Below, piece after piece: positions 11,138-22,084 of a stretch of DNA of 64,000 nt. How positions within the stretch are numbered: the stretch's first letter is position 1; every line of letters starts with the position of its first letter. The notes beneath the pieces are model-generated. The model was not told where the DNA came from. It searched no databases and saw only the letters and a list, made by a program, of their open reading frames with translations. The stretch spans positions 310,001 to 374,000 of the forward strand of contig BLAL01000257.1 in the NCBI GenBank assembly GCA_015698045.1, in the 5' to 3' direction. A program made the translations under genes and the position numbers. This DNA comes from Rhizophagus clarus (Eukaryota > Glomeromycota > Glomeromycetes > Glomerales > Glomeraceae).

Positions 11138-14118
11138 TTAAATATTGCCAAAGCCAAAACTTTGTGCTGTACGTTGTAATAATGAAATATTTGTTGAGAG
11201 TGTTTGGCTATTAGGTATTGATAATGCTATTGGAGGTAGATCCAAATTTTTTTCATTGAAAATTATTTCTCCATTATTATAAACTGTGCGTGTAATATGT
11301 GTATCATCACTATATTTATAATTAGATTGACTGGCATTATCGCTCATGTCATCAGCGTTAGATTGATTATCTTCTTCAGCAGCTCCCAACCGAATGAATA
11401 GATTGCTAAGTTGCTCAAGAATATGATTTTGTTTTATTTTGACACAAGAGTTTTGTTCTTTGATCGAAATAGTGACTTTATGATTGTTAAAAATATTTGT
11501 TTGTAGTTTTGTGATCTGGTTTTTTAATTCTTTATTTTCTTAAGCTAAGGTGGTAATTTTAGCGTGGGCATCCTTTAATAATGTTTTGAGTACATTTATT
11601 TCTGATTGTAATTCCATTATAGGGGTGTTCCAATTAGAGGCCTGCATTTGCCCATATTTTAAAACCTGGTCTGGCCCAGAATTTATATATGAAATTGTAT
11701 GCCAGCTCAGACCAGGCCTGGAACTTAAACACAAATTTTATTCCAGCCTGGCCTGGCCCAGATTTATAATATAAAAACCTGGCCCAACCCAGACTGGCCC
11801 AGAATTTTTAAAATGTTATTTTATATAAGTTGTTTTTAGCAAAATAATAATTTTATACAAGTAGGTCACTTAAAACTTTTATACTTAAACAATTTTTTTT
11901 AAAATAATTAGTTATAATTTAAAGATGTTGACTCCTTATGAGAAATCAATAAATATTAAAAAATACTAAAAATTATAAGAATTCATATGATATTAATAAT
12001 GTAATGTAGATTACATGTATAAATTTTGTGGTATGACAATTTAATATTCTTTATTAAAACAAAACTTTCATGTTTTAAAGATAATTTATTATTTATACTT
12101 AAAAAATAAATGAAACTTTATTAAGTAAGTAACTATACCAAATTTAAAAATTATTGGAATGCAACTATGTAACATTAAAATAAAATGATTTTTGGTAATG
12201 AATAAGATAACAAAGGTAAAAAAAAACTGAATAGTATTTTATAATTTTGTACATTTAAACAATCTGAAAATGAACATTTTTAACCCAATTAAGCTGTGGC
12301 ACAGTTAAATTATAAATTTTGACGCAGCATTTGATTTTAAAAAACACTATGCATTAAAAACTATTTATTATTAGAAAATGTTTGCAGTATAATATAATAA
12401 AGAAAAATTAAACAATAAAAGTTGAGCATTTTTTTTTTAATTTAAGTTCAACTTGGCCAGAATTAATTATAATTTTGACCAGAATTAATAAAAATCTGGT
12501 TAAATCCAGACCCGGCCTGAAAAATTTGTGAAAATCAAAATCCAGCCTGTATCTGGCTTGGACTCAATCTGGGTGTATTTTAAAATTCAACTTTCTGGCC
12601 TGTACCCAGATTCTGGACCAGGTCCAGGCCAGGTTTTGAGCCTAGACCCAGCCTGTTGCAGGCCTCTAGTCCCAATTGCTTGTGTCTATAGGTTGTTGCT
12701 TGGGACCAAGTTTATAGAGTTGTATCTGAGGTTTTAAGGTCAGTTGGAATTATTGTTTCAGTGGTTTTTCATTGTTAAATGTGGTAAAATTACCAGTGAG
12801 AAGATGTTTAAATTTCTTTGTAATATCTGAATTTAAAGAAATTTTATTATTCGAATTGCGATTGATTAGGGATTTTTTAAAGGAACGTGATTGTAGTGAA
12901 ATATTATCAGATTTTTGATCACAGGTCTGATATTCGTGTGATGGATTTCCACATATTATGCATGATTTGTTATGTGTAGATGGGAAGACGTAAATGGTAG
13001 TATTGAAGACATTAAACTTTATGTAAGTGTTAATGAATTTTAATTTTGGTACGTAGATGTAAGCTGTTTTGAAACTTTGTCTACATGGAGGGGTTGTGAA
13101 TGAACATCTATTTTGGTGAGTATGGGTTTGAGGTCTTGGGAGGTGGCATTTAAAGGAATACTGGTAATTTTGTAGCTACATTCGGTTCTCTTGATGTATT
13201 CTTCAGATGTTTGGTTGGCAGAAAGAATACGTACATTAATGTAATCTATAGTTTTGTACCAAATATTATTTTCAAAGATATTATCAGCAGAGGATTGATT
13301 TTTGAATGTAATAAGAAGTTTTTTTTTAGTTGGTTTGTTGTTGTTATTTCTTTGTCTTTGTTGGCGTTGATTGTTGGGATTGTTGTTTAATGATGTATTT
13401 GTTTGGGATTTCATAAATGGTTTTTTGAAAATTTCTTGGACTTTTTCTATAGATCCATAAGCGTTTTTGAAATATTGATTATAGTTTCTGTAGGTAAATT
13501 TGCTTCTATATCAACAAGTTTAATAGTTCTTTTGTTTATTTTTTCTAAGTAGTTGGAAATTTGTTGATTGATTGTTTCTTCATCGAAGTGATAAAACGTG
13601 ACTTTTAGTATGTCATTAAATGTATTGTGTAATGCATCAGCATATGTTTTGTTGTTAAATCGTAAAATTAGTAAAGGAATTTGTCCTATGACTATTGGGT
13701 GAGATGAAACGCCTATGAATGAATCATTTGCATGGAAGCATGTTCTGATTAGATTAATGACGCCTTCAAGGTCATTTTCATATGATTTTTGTAAGGTTTC
13801 ATTTACTGAAACATCTGGAATATCTTGTTCTGAGGAGATAGGATGAGAAGATTCTTGTATGTTAACATCCTTTGACTTATCTTCCTTGGTTTTATTGCGT
13901 TTACTTTGATGGTTGGCTTTGATAGTGTCATCACTATTTTCTTCTTCCTCTTCAACTGAATAAGTATCTTTTGCAATACTTTCATCAGTGATACTAGTGT
14001 AGTTAGCATTTTTATTATTTTTATTTGTTGCGTTAATAATATTGGACTTAATGGTAGAGTGTAAAGTCTGTTTTTTGTAGGGTAAAGTTTTTTCAACAAG
14101 GGAGTTTATACATTGCAT
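11138..14118 (-). pseudogene. LINE ORF1 (nucleic-acid-binding protein), interrupted
   Basis: Starts with ATG at 14118. An acidic/polar N-terminal frame runs to 13447. A frame change near 13480 leads into a segment (…IEKVQEIFKKPFMK… to 13040) whose hydrophobic spacing suggests an RRM-like fold. The next stretch holds a perfect zinc knuckle, CIICGNPSHEYQTC (C-x2-C-x4-H-x4-C, about 12918-12960). After the hAT insertion at 12668-11635 the frame resumes with a coiled coil (MELQSEINVLKTLL…). A TAA follows LA where Gln is expected (11541), and the frame then runs to 11138. This layout matches ORF1 of LINEs with gag-like zinc knuckles. Confidence 0.75.
11635..12668. mobile_element. Non-autonomous hAT element inserted in the LINE
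   Basis: 1034 bp with inverted ends TAGAGGCCTGCA...TGCAGGCCTCTA, fitting the hAT terminal rule YARNG. The flanking 8-bp sequences GTTCCAAT (11627-11634) and GTCCCAAT (12669-12676) match at 7 of 8 positions. Both ends are rich in CCTGGCC/CCAGG repeats on opposite strands; the middle is plain AT-rich DNA with no transposase. The short open frames across the borders are artefacts. Confidence 0.85.
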
Positions 14119-14280
14119 GTTAAAAATCTATCAAGAGTTTCTAATAAAAGATAAACTTTTTTCTATATAAACGGTTATAAAGTATAATTTAACCGTTGAT
14201 TTTGTATAAATATAATGTGTAAAATCAAAATTTTTCTTTAGCACGAATTTTGGCCTTTAGATCGGCAGGAATAAAGTTCT

Positions 14281-14296
14281 CTTGGGAAGGTCAAAA
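14281..14296. repeat. Target-site duplication of the LINE, right copy
   Basis: Exact 16-bp match to 4997-5012. It lies next to the LINE 5-prime end. Confidence 0.85.
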
Positions 14297-14590
14297 GTCA
14301 AAATTAAAGTCGAAATAGTCGAAATTACATCATAGTCATGTGATTTTTATAATTATAATTTAATACCAAATTTTAAACATAATAACTCTGTCAATATTGT
14401 TGCTACAGATATGCAACACATATCATTGGAATCCTCTCGATGAGCTGAATCCAACTGTATCAAGATCATAAAAATTGGATTACTGGATGCAGAGATCATT
14501 AACTTTGAATTTTAATATTATTGTTTACTATAAAAATCACATGACTATGACATAATTTCGGCCATTTTGACTTTTGGAAGGGTCCAGGTC
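14284..14590. repeat. Inverted-repeat unit beside the LINE
   Basis: CAAAAGTCAAAATT followed by GTCATGTGATTTTTATA (14293-14350) recurs inverted at 14523-14580, giving arms of roughly 55 bp around about 180 bp of spacer. It is probably the core of the foldback element into which the LINE inserted. Confidence 0.6.
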
Positions 14591-14649
14591 AAAATCATTT
14601 TGACCATTTTGACCATTTCAGGGGTCAAAATTAACCAATTTTGGTTTCA

Positions 14650-14835
14650 TGTATAATGGGATAGGATATGGGATATGGGATTATATGGGATGGGATATGA
14701 GATATGGGATATGAGTGGGATTGGGATTTGGGATTGAAATGGGATTATGACAAATGGGATGGAATAATGGGATATGGGATGGGATATGGGATGGAATGGG
14801 ATATGGGATTTCCCAATCCCATTAATATGGGTGGC
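14650..14835. repeat. GGGAT/ATCCC minisatellite, right copy
   Basis: Short-period repeats of GGGATATGGGAT type, complementary in orientation to 4170-4295. Confidence 0.75.
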
Positions 14836-14930
14836 AAGTATAGTCATCATTTAGTTTGATAAATAATTATTACTATGTGTAAAACTGAATTCAATTGGCA
14901 TATACCGATTGATGACTATCAGACTAATAG

Positions 14931-15444
14931 TATAATAATACTTTATATTATATTAAATTTTCACAAATTTTTTATTATAGATTTTTTTGACTCTAAAGCG
15001 AAGATCCATTAATAGGCCAAAATACAAAACCAAAATGAATTTTGACAGTTGTAATTAATTACAAAGTTATGAGAGTCAAATTGATTTTTTAGTATTAAAC
15101 AAACAGTTAGGGGCATGCCAGAAATCAGCTGATTTCCTTTAATTAGCAGCCTTTACCCCCACCCCCACCTGATCGCATTTTGATTGGTTAAAAAAATATA
15201 TAATAATATATATAATTATATTTATATAAATAACTCGGAATCTATTAATCCAAATTTTATGAATTTTTTTTTTGTTTTATAGCTTTTGATAAGCCCTACA
15301 AAATAAAAAAATGTTTAGTTAAATTGAGCTATTAGATGATAAGATAATTGCAAAAAACTATTTTAATATATAAATAGTAATAATATATTATATATATTAT
15401 ATAATTTATAGCCAATCATAGGAATCTGATTTTTAGGTTAGCCT
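14931..15444. other. AT-rich spacer
   Basis: No open frame or recognisable element. Contains one C-rich tract (ACCCCCACCCCCACC near 15158) and TATATAAT-type runs. Confidence 0.5.
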
Positions 15445-16842
15445 TAGAGATACGATCCGGTCATCCAGAATCCTGTCATCCTGTCAAAATCTGGATTTAA
15501 ACCATGATCCGGATTGAGTTTTTTGAAAGGATGATGTACGTATTACAAAAATTTTGACAGGATTTTCATTGGATCATCCATATAAATTCGTTCAATCTGG
15601 TGAATATGATTGGTTAAATAATATGAGTTTAAATTCCTAATCAGCAGTAAAAAAATGCATATATTTACTATACAAAGAAATTAAGAATGCAATACACGAT
15701 GTAGAATAAAAATTGCACGTTATTTATTTCTACTTACAATCTACATAAATAATATAATAAATAATAATAATAATGGCCAAAGTTGAAGGAACTCATGATA
15801 ATAGTGATACAGAAATTAAGCAACCAAACCAAAAAAGAATAAAATTAAATGAAAGACACAGAGGAAGTAAAATTAGAAGTTGGATTTGAAAATTTTTTGA
15901 GCCTAATTTTAAGGAAGGAGTACGATATACAGTTTGTAAAGTAGAAGAAGTAGTTGGAAAGGAATGTAGAAAGACTTATAAGATAAGAACGTCAACTAGT
16001 AATTGTTCTGACCATTTTGCAAATATTCATGGAATAACTCAAGAACATGAGGAGGTCAATGTAAGTAAATTTTATTATTATTTTCTTAATTATACAAATT
16101 AAATCTTAAATATATTATGCTTTTTATTAAAAAAAAAAGGTCAATCAAAATCAAAATATTAAAGATGCTTTTTCTAAAGTAACTCATCATCAAGAATCAC
16201 GTCAACTTAAATTGTGTCAGCATTTTACAGATTGGATCATATGTGATTCTCAGCCACTTACAGTCCTTGAAAGTCCAGCATTTAAACAACTAATTTTTCA
16301 ATTAGATCCAAAATTTCAAATGCCCAATCCAAAATATATCAAGCTACTTATCCATAAGACATATACTGTAATTACTCAAAGCTGTTAATTATGGAAAAAT
16401 TGGAAAAAGATGCAAATGCAATATCCTTAACTTGTGATCTTTGGACAGGATGTAATCGTCAAGGGTTTCTAGGAATAACTTGTTCATATCTTAATCCTGA
16501 ATTTCAACTTCATGAAATTATCCTTTCGGTTCAATATATTCTATATCCCCATATAGCTGATCATATCGGTGATACGTTACTTGCAGTGTTAGATGAATGG
16601 GAACTTCAGGATAAAACTTTTATGATAACTACGGATAATGGTTCCAATATGCAAAAAGCTATCAAAGATTTGGAATTAGCAGCAGATAATATAATGCCCA
16701 CACATTACAGCTTGTAGTCAGAAAAGGTCTGGCGACTATTAAATTATTCGTTAGTCATGCTAAACATCTTATTGATTTTTTATGAGTCTGAAGCAATTAG
16801 AACGTCTTGAAAAAATTCAGAAACAATTTACACAGCTGGTAA

Positions 16843-18131
16843 TAGAGTTTCGAATAGGTAAGGATCAATTCAGGTTACCCATCAGGTTGACCCGAAATAT
16901 TCAGGTCAGGTCATCAAATTCAATACCTGATATCAGGTCAGATTACAGGTTTGATCCAACCTGATTGACCCGTTAACCCGAACTCAATTTAATAAAAAAA
17001 AGTTTCGCGATGTTTTTAATTAATCTAATGAAAAAACATTGCAAAACATTTTTTCAGTGTATATTTATTAATAAAAAAATGTTTCGCAACATTTTTTTTA
17101 ATTAGCTTTATGAAAAAACGTTGTGAAATGTTTTTTCAGTATATTTTTACTAATAGAAAAACGTTTCACAATGTTTTTTTAATTAATTTTGTGTAATAAC
17201 ATTACGAAACATTTTTTCAGTGTATTTGATTAATAAAAAAATGTTTTGCAACATTTTTTAATTAATTTTATGAAAAAATGTTGCACAACATTTTTTCATT
17301 ATATTTTATTAATAAAAAACATTTCGCAACATTTTTTTTAAATAGCTTTATGAAAAAACGTTGCGAAATATTTTTTCATATATTTTTACTAATAAAAAAA
17401 TGTTTTGCAATGTTTTTTTATTAATTTTGTGAAAAAACGATGCGAAACATTTTTTCAGTGTATTTGATTAATAAAAAACGTTTTGCAACATTTTTTTAAT
17501 TAGCTTTATGAAAAAATGTTGCAAAATGTTTTTTCAGTATATTTTTACTAATAAAAAAATGTTTCGCAATGTTTTTTTAATTAATTTTGTGAAAAAATGT
17601 TGCAAAACATTTTTTCCGTGTATTTTATTAATAAAAAAACGTTTTGCAACGTTTTTTAATTAATTTTGTGAAAAAACGTTGCGAAACATTTTTTCATGTA
17701 TATTTATTAATAAAGAAACATTTCACACATTTCACAACATTTTTTTAATTAGCTTTATGAAAAAACATTGTGAAATGTTTTTTTAATTAACTTTATGAAA
17801 AAATGTTGCGAAATGTTTTTTTAATTAACTTTATGAAAAACGTTGCAAAACGTTTTTCCAGTATATTTTATTAATAAAAAAACATTTCACAACGTTTTTT
17901 AATAGAAAATTTAATAAAAAAACATTTTTGGGACATTTTTTATTTAAAATATTTGTAATAAAACTTCGGATAATCAGGTTTATCCAGTTACCCGAAGTGA
18001 TCTGAATACTTTCAGATCAAACGGGTCAGGTCAGGTTAGAACAAGTTACCCAACCTGACTTGACCCGAAAAAAATTATTTGGTTTAGGTTAACGATGTAC
18101 TCCGACCTGACCCGACCCATTCGGAACTCTA
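16843..18131. mobile_element. Non-autonomous hAT element nested in the hAT transposase
   Basis: 1289 bp with ends TAGAGTTTCGAATAGG and inverted TAGAGTTCCGAATGGG. The flanking octamers GCTGGTAA (16835-16842) and GCCGGTAA (18132-18139) match 7 of 8. Subterminal CAGGTCAGGT / ACCTGACCCG motifs lie at both ends. The interior is an 80-bp tandem array (16990-17915). No coding capacity. Confidence 0.9.
16990..17915. repeat. 80-bp tandem array of palindromes
   Basis: About eleven degenerate units, with the CAGTGTATnTT marker recurring at about 17053, 17136, 17218, 17297, 17376, 17457, 17535, 17617 and 17697, a period of 78-83 bp. Each unit alternates AAAACGTTGCGAAACATTTT with its complement-like AAAATGTTTCGCAACATTTT, so neighbouring units can fold into hairpins. 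Confidence 0.85.
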
Positions 18132-20257
18132 GCCGGTAAGTTTAAATAAAATACAATATATTAAATTTAAATTTAATTTTAATTATATTTTAATTTAAAT
18201 TCAATTTAAATATTAGAATTCCAATAACTCCTCAAAAACTCCTATAGTAAGTTTAATTTTATTATAAAATTACATGTATTTCTATAATGTAATCATTAAA
18301 TTATATTCTATAATGTAATCATCAAATTATAATTTACGTAATCTTTTCAAATATTAAAAAGTATTAAATTAAATTATTCAATTTAGGATTCAGGAAAAAC
18401 AGCAAAATATTTAAGGCATATTATTGCTGATGTTCAACCCGTTGGAATTCCAGCTACCTAGCTTGGTGTTGACTTTTAGAGTTAAAAAGGGTATATTTGT
18501 ACACTTGAAGCTAATCTAGCCGAAGAAATTGATCAAGATTCTAAAAAGGATTCTCAAAGATTAACCAGGGTGATGCTAACAAACGATGAATGGGACTTAC
18601 TCCGTGAATTAATTCCTATCTTAGGACCTTTTGAAGAAGCCACCCGGTATTTTAGAGGTAGTAATTATTCTACTCACAGCATCATGAAACCTTTGATAAC
18701 TGAAATTATTAACAAGCTTAAACCTGATGAACCGAACGAAAATATAATCAATATTAATATTGAAAATTTGGAAGATGTCTTTGTATGGGACGAAGATCAA
18801 GATAACCAAAATAATTCTAATAACGAAAAAAATACTAATGGGCATCAAAAAAATGTAGATTTAAATCGGCCCATGCAAACCTCAGGAGTTCTAAAAAAAG
18901 TAAAAGATACTTTATATCAAGCAATGCATTTTTATTGGAAAAATGAACGTGAAATATCATACCTACCATCAATTCTTGATCCTCGGATCAAAAAGCTTGA
19001 TTTTGCACCACATGAAATGGAGCAAACTCTGAACTCTTTAAAAGACAAATATAGGAAAATGAAACTTAGTATGTCATCACGTTCACAGTCCACCCCACTC
19101 CCTACACCTGCTATAATTACCACTCCTTTCCTTAGTCCTACACCATCCTCTACACTTTATCAATCAACCCTTTTTATTATTTTTAATCATCCATCACCTG
19201 CTAACAACCGAAATGAACTTGATGAATATCTTGCTATTCCACAAATACCATTTAATATTGATCCTTTTTCCTGGTGGAAGATTAACAAGGAAAAATTTCC
19301 AATATTGAGTGAATTAGCACGTGCTTATCTTTCAGTATCAGCTACCTCAACTCCAAGTGAAAGACTGTTTTCGGATTGTGGAAATTTAATGGGTCCTAAA
19401 AGAACACGCATGAGTCCAGAATTTTTTAAAAGAATAATGTTTTTGAAAAGAAATTATAATGTTCTGGATACAATTCATAAACCATTCTCACCAAAAAATT
19501 AAATGTAATAAATAAAATTAATGTGGTAATAAATACAAGTTAACAATAAAACTTACAATAAAATAATAAAATAATAAAACGAAATAAAATTTTTTTTAAA
19601 AAAAAAAAAAAAATAAATTAATTATGACCTGTGTTAGTGTGTTACATTGTCAAATCCGGTCAATCCGGTCAAATTCGGTCAAATTTGAGAATTACGGATT
19701 ATCCGTTCAAAATCCGGATTATCCGTACAATATATACGGATGGATTTTTTTTTTTGAGCGAATAAGGATCTAAGTACGGATTCTATTTTTTTGACCAAAT
19801 GCAATCCGGATCATCCGGATTTGACCGGATCATATCTCTAATCAGCGATCGCAGAAAAATGCCATAATAACACACAATTATCTTACAGAAAATCATAAAT
19901 ATTATGCATTCAAATATTTAATAATGACCCATGGAAGTTTACGCGCGTGTTCATAATATCGGACTGTACCATTTTATTCTATAAATAACATATTTCAAAC
20001 GTTTGATAAAACTTTTTATAGTCAAAATAAATTTCTTTGAGATTGCATTTTCATAATTCGTATGTATTTTGCTGTTGCTTTTGACAATGTTTTTTGTTTC
20101 ATTAAATAAAGTATCGATATACTGTAATCATTGGCCATGTCTGTTATTACGGAATCAGTTCATGATCGAACAAATCACGTGAAATAATGCAATGTCTGTC
20201 AGCCTGTGCAACATAAAAACCTATTAACGTAACATTATTTTTTTTATCCAAGGTGTT

Positions 20258-21542
20258 ATTTCAACTCTTACTCTCAGTTGTTTAATCGTAGGTGAAATCC
20301 CTTATGAAAATGTTTCAACGTAAAAGTTAATAAGACAGAGGCAGTTAGTGAACTCAGGAAAGCTATCAAGAAGGAAAATACACAAGCTTTCGCTAACATT
20401 GACGCTAAAGACATTGAAGAAGAAAACGAAAAACTTGATCTTAGTGCAAAAACTAACGTTAGCATCAAGGAGAAGCTTGGTGGTGTGGAACTGCTTCCAT
20501 TTTCAAAATTAGCAAATATTTCCATCCCCAGCCAGCTGACGAACACATTCATATTATCATACAGTATCCTGTTGAAATGAAAGAAGTTCACTGCACCGCA
20601 ACGTATGGCGTAAGTCAAAAAAGTTTCAGTGGAGAATAAATAACCTTATCAGCTTTGAAGTCTCAGCTTCGTGCATGTTTCAAATTTCCAGATGGGACAG
20701 AGGGCGAACATAAATTGTATGTTTGGTTGATGATTGAGGATGTGGCGAGTGTAATCTGGACTCAAGGATTCATGTTGGATCTCCCAATCGTCATGGACAC
20801 ATGTAAGTTTCATTTATTTTTGTGAATACTGCGTAACATGTCTGAAATAAATTAATTTGGGTGTTTTATAGCACAACAGCCATTTTCATCGTGAACATTT
20901 CCCCAAATCAAGACGTTATTGGGTTAACAACCGATAGTAATATTGATCTCCCCAGGTTCGATGGAGAGTTAGCTAACATAACCAATTACGAAAAGATATT
21001 GGGGCATCTTTTGGAAGATGTAGCTATGAAGATAAGACCTGCATTCACGTCACTAATGCAAATGAAGCAACTAGACGCGAATATATTTCTCCCGTTCTTC
21101 ACGGTGTTGTTTCTTGCGACGATGATAAAGTGAAAGTATGTCCAGAATATGAATTATCTGGAAGCTATGGTAAAGGGCCAGTGGATTAAGTTATCAAGAT
21201 TGGAGATACGATTATCGTTGTTACTGAGGTTAAAAGGGAGGATATTTAATCGACATAAAATGAGGCATTGCGTGAAGAAGTAATGTATGGTATCGTTTTG
21301 ACAGGGGTTGACTGGTCATAATTTTGTTAGCTACTACTGGCTAATGCAATGACAATGATAATGGGAATGTCAAGGTATTATTGAGTTCGCGAACGCCATT
21401 TACTTTTCCCATTAATGAGAGTGTGTTCGATAGGAATCTTATGCTTGAAAAACTCAAGAATTTGTTCGGACAAATAAAGTGGGTGTTTGATCAGATAGAA
21501 TCGCAGGAATCATTGAAGCGGGTAAAAACAGAAGATAACTGA
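20258..21542 (+). pseudogene. Crinkler-type protein with PD-(D/E)XK-like nuclease domain, decayed
   Basis: The N-terminal part reads as a Crinkler ubiquitin-like domain: TLSCLIVGE, then EAVSELRKAIKKENTQAF, IDAKDI, and EHIHIIIQYPVEMKEVHC near 20540-20600. A second segment (LSALKSQLRACFKFPDGTEGEH…) follows, then an intron (20803-20871). The second exon has PFSS*TFPQ (stop at an expected Trp) and, after a shift, TTDSNIDLPRFDGEL. It continues with YELSGSYGKGPVD and VTEVKRED, which fit the PD...(D/E)xK pattern of a restriction-like nuclease. The tail ends in SLKRVKTEDN at 21542. At least five frame breaks and stops are seen. Family names rest on recalled Rhizophagus Crinkler relatives. Confidence 0.7.
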
Positions 21543-21591
21543 GAAAAATAATAGTATGTACAGACAATAGTAAAAGAAAAAAAAAATCGTC

Positions 21592-22015
21592 ATGTACCTT
21601 GATCAAAGTCCCGATCATTTATTAAATGCCAAGTTCTTAGCGGAGATTGATGAGATTAGGAAGAAGTTTTCTGAGGTCGAAGATGAGAATGCGTAGATTC
21701 CCAAACTTAGAAAAAAGGTTGCTGAGGATGAGGTTGAGAAAATAGAGCTGAGACAGGAGCTTAAGGCAAGAAGTGATTAGCTGGAGAAAACTTTATCACA
21801 TTATTCAGTCGAGATTGGCAAACTTAACTCCATAATCATGGAGCTAGAAAAAATGGGGCAGTTTCCGTTAAACTCGAATCTGAGAATGAGGTAGAATTAC
21901 GTAAGTCAGATGCAACTTCAAGCTCAATAGTCGCATCCAACACCTCCAGAAGAAAAGATATGTAGCGAACTGTATTCAAAATGCAAGAAGGGGAAGGGTG
22001 TAAAAATATCATAGG
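21592..22015 (+). pseudogene. Decayed coiled-coil gene
   Basis: An ATG at 21592 opens MYLDQSPDHLLNAKFLAEID, followed by a Leu/Glu/Lys coiled coil. In-frame TAG codons replace probable Gln codons after DENA and after ARSD; the coil frame resumes after each. A frameshift follows near 21860. It has the same style of decay as the coiled-coil gene at 2690-3417 and sits directly behind a Crinkler pseudogene, as that gene neighbours a CRN-type fragment. Confidence 0.55.
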
Positions 22016-22084
22016 AGCAAAAAATAATCAGCGATTACAGAAAATTGTTCATATTAACTTTGATTTTTTTTTTTATTTTTCTGA

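Larger units (their letters stand above)
5013..14280 (-). mobile_element. LINE non-LTR retrotransposon, decayed
   Basis: The element reads on the minus strand from about 14280 to 5013. It has an ORF1 with a CCHC zinc knuckle and an ORF2 with, in order, an AP-like endonuclease, a reverse transcriptase with a YLDD-type box (GYLDDTTW), an RNase H-like region and a terminal CCHC motif. It ends in an A-rich tail (complement of 5013-5038). An exact 16-bp direct repeat flanks it, as expected for target-primed reverse transcription. Many stops and frameshifts show it is inactive. A 1034-bp hAT element (11635-12668) interrupts ORF1, so the LINE proper is about 8.2 kb. Confidence 0.9.
4016..14930. mobile_element. 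Inverted-repeat (foldback-like) element split by a LINE
   Basis: Outermost layer of the nest. The left arm (4016-4996) and right arm (14297-14930) are inverted relative to each other. CTATTAGTCTAATAG at 4016 matches the complement at 14916. ATACTTGCCACYCAT followed by AATGGGAT lies at about 4168 on plus and 14835 on minus. Both arms then carry a GGGAT-rich minisatellite, and both contain TATACATGAA (4952 and, inverted, 14646). The left arm also holds a 21-bp satellite. Removing the LINE leaves about 1.6 kb with no coding capacity. The exact ends and target duplication are not certain, because the terminal sequence is itself near-palindromic. Confidence 0.5.
15774..19502 (+). pseudogene. hAT transposase (BED finger, RNase H-like, C-terminal dimerisation), decayed
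   Basis: Exon 1 (15774-16060) encodes a BED-finger-like region with one in-frame TGA where Trp is expected and a missing Cys. Intron 16061-16139 follows. Exon 2 contains TCDLWTGCNRQGFLG and TTDNGSNMQKAI, the first two catalytic regions of hAT transposases (frame 16391-16717), then shifts through HTLQLVVRKGL and reaches the nested element. After an intron (18140-18387) the frame is broken again near 18445, then runs open at 18570-19502. That part includes WWKINKEKFPILSELARAYL and SATSTPSERLFSDCG, the hAT C-terminal dimerisation domain. At least three frame breaks make it inactive. Confidence 0.85.
15445..19840 (+). mobile_element. hAT DNA transposon with decayed transposase
   Basis: The ends TAGAGATACGATCCGGTCA and (inverted) TAGAGATATGATCCGGTCA match at 18 of 19 positions and fit the hAT rule YARNG. 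Subterminal GGTCAATCCGG/CCGGAT motifs occur at both ends. A BED-type hAT transposase gene lies inside on the plus strand. The flanking octamers GTTAGCCT and ATCAGCGA match at only 4 of 8 positions, so the target duplication is not clear. Subtracting the nested 1289-bp element leaves about 3.1 kb. Confidence 0.85.

Noticed and set aside
11540-11774. Open frames over the left end of the hAT element in the LINE
   Set aside because: They read through the element border into ORF1 or its antisense and are explained by the insertion.
12528-12737. Plus-strand frame near the right end of the same hAT element
   Set aside because: It is composed of the CCAGG-rich terminal repeats and crosses the border into LINE sequence.
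15437-19848. Target duplication for the hAT at 15445
   Set aside because: The octamers GTTAGCCT and ATCAGCGA agree at only four positions. The element call rests on its ends and transposase.
20274-20618. Minus-strand 114-codon frame
   Set aside because: Shadow of the Crinkler N-terminal region, whose plus-strand reading has recognisable motifs.
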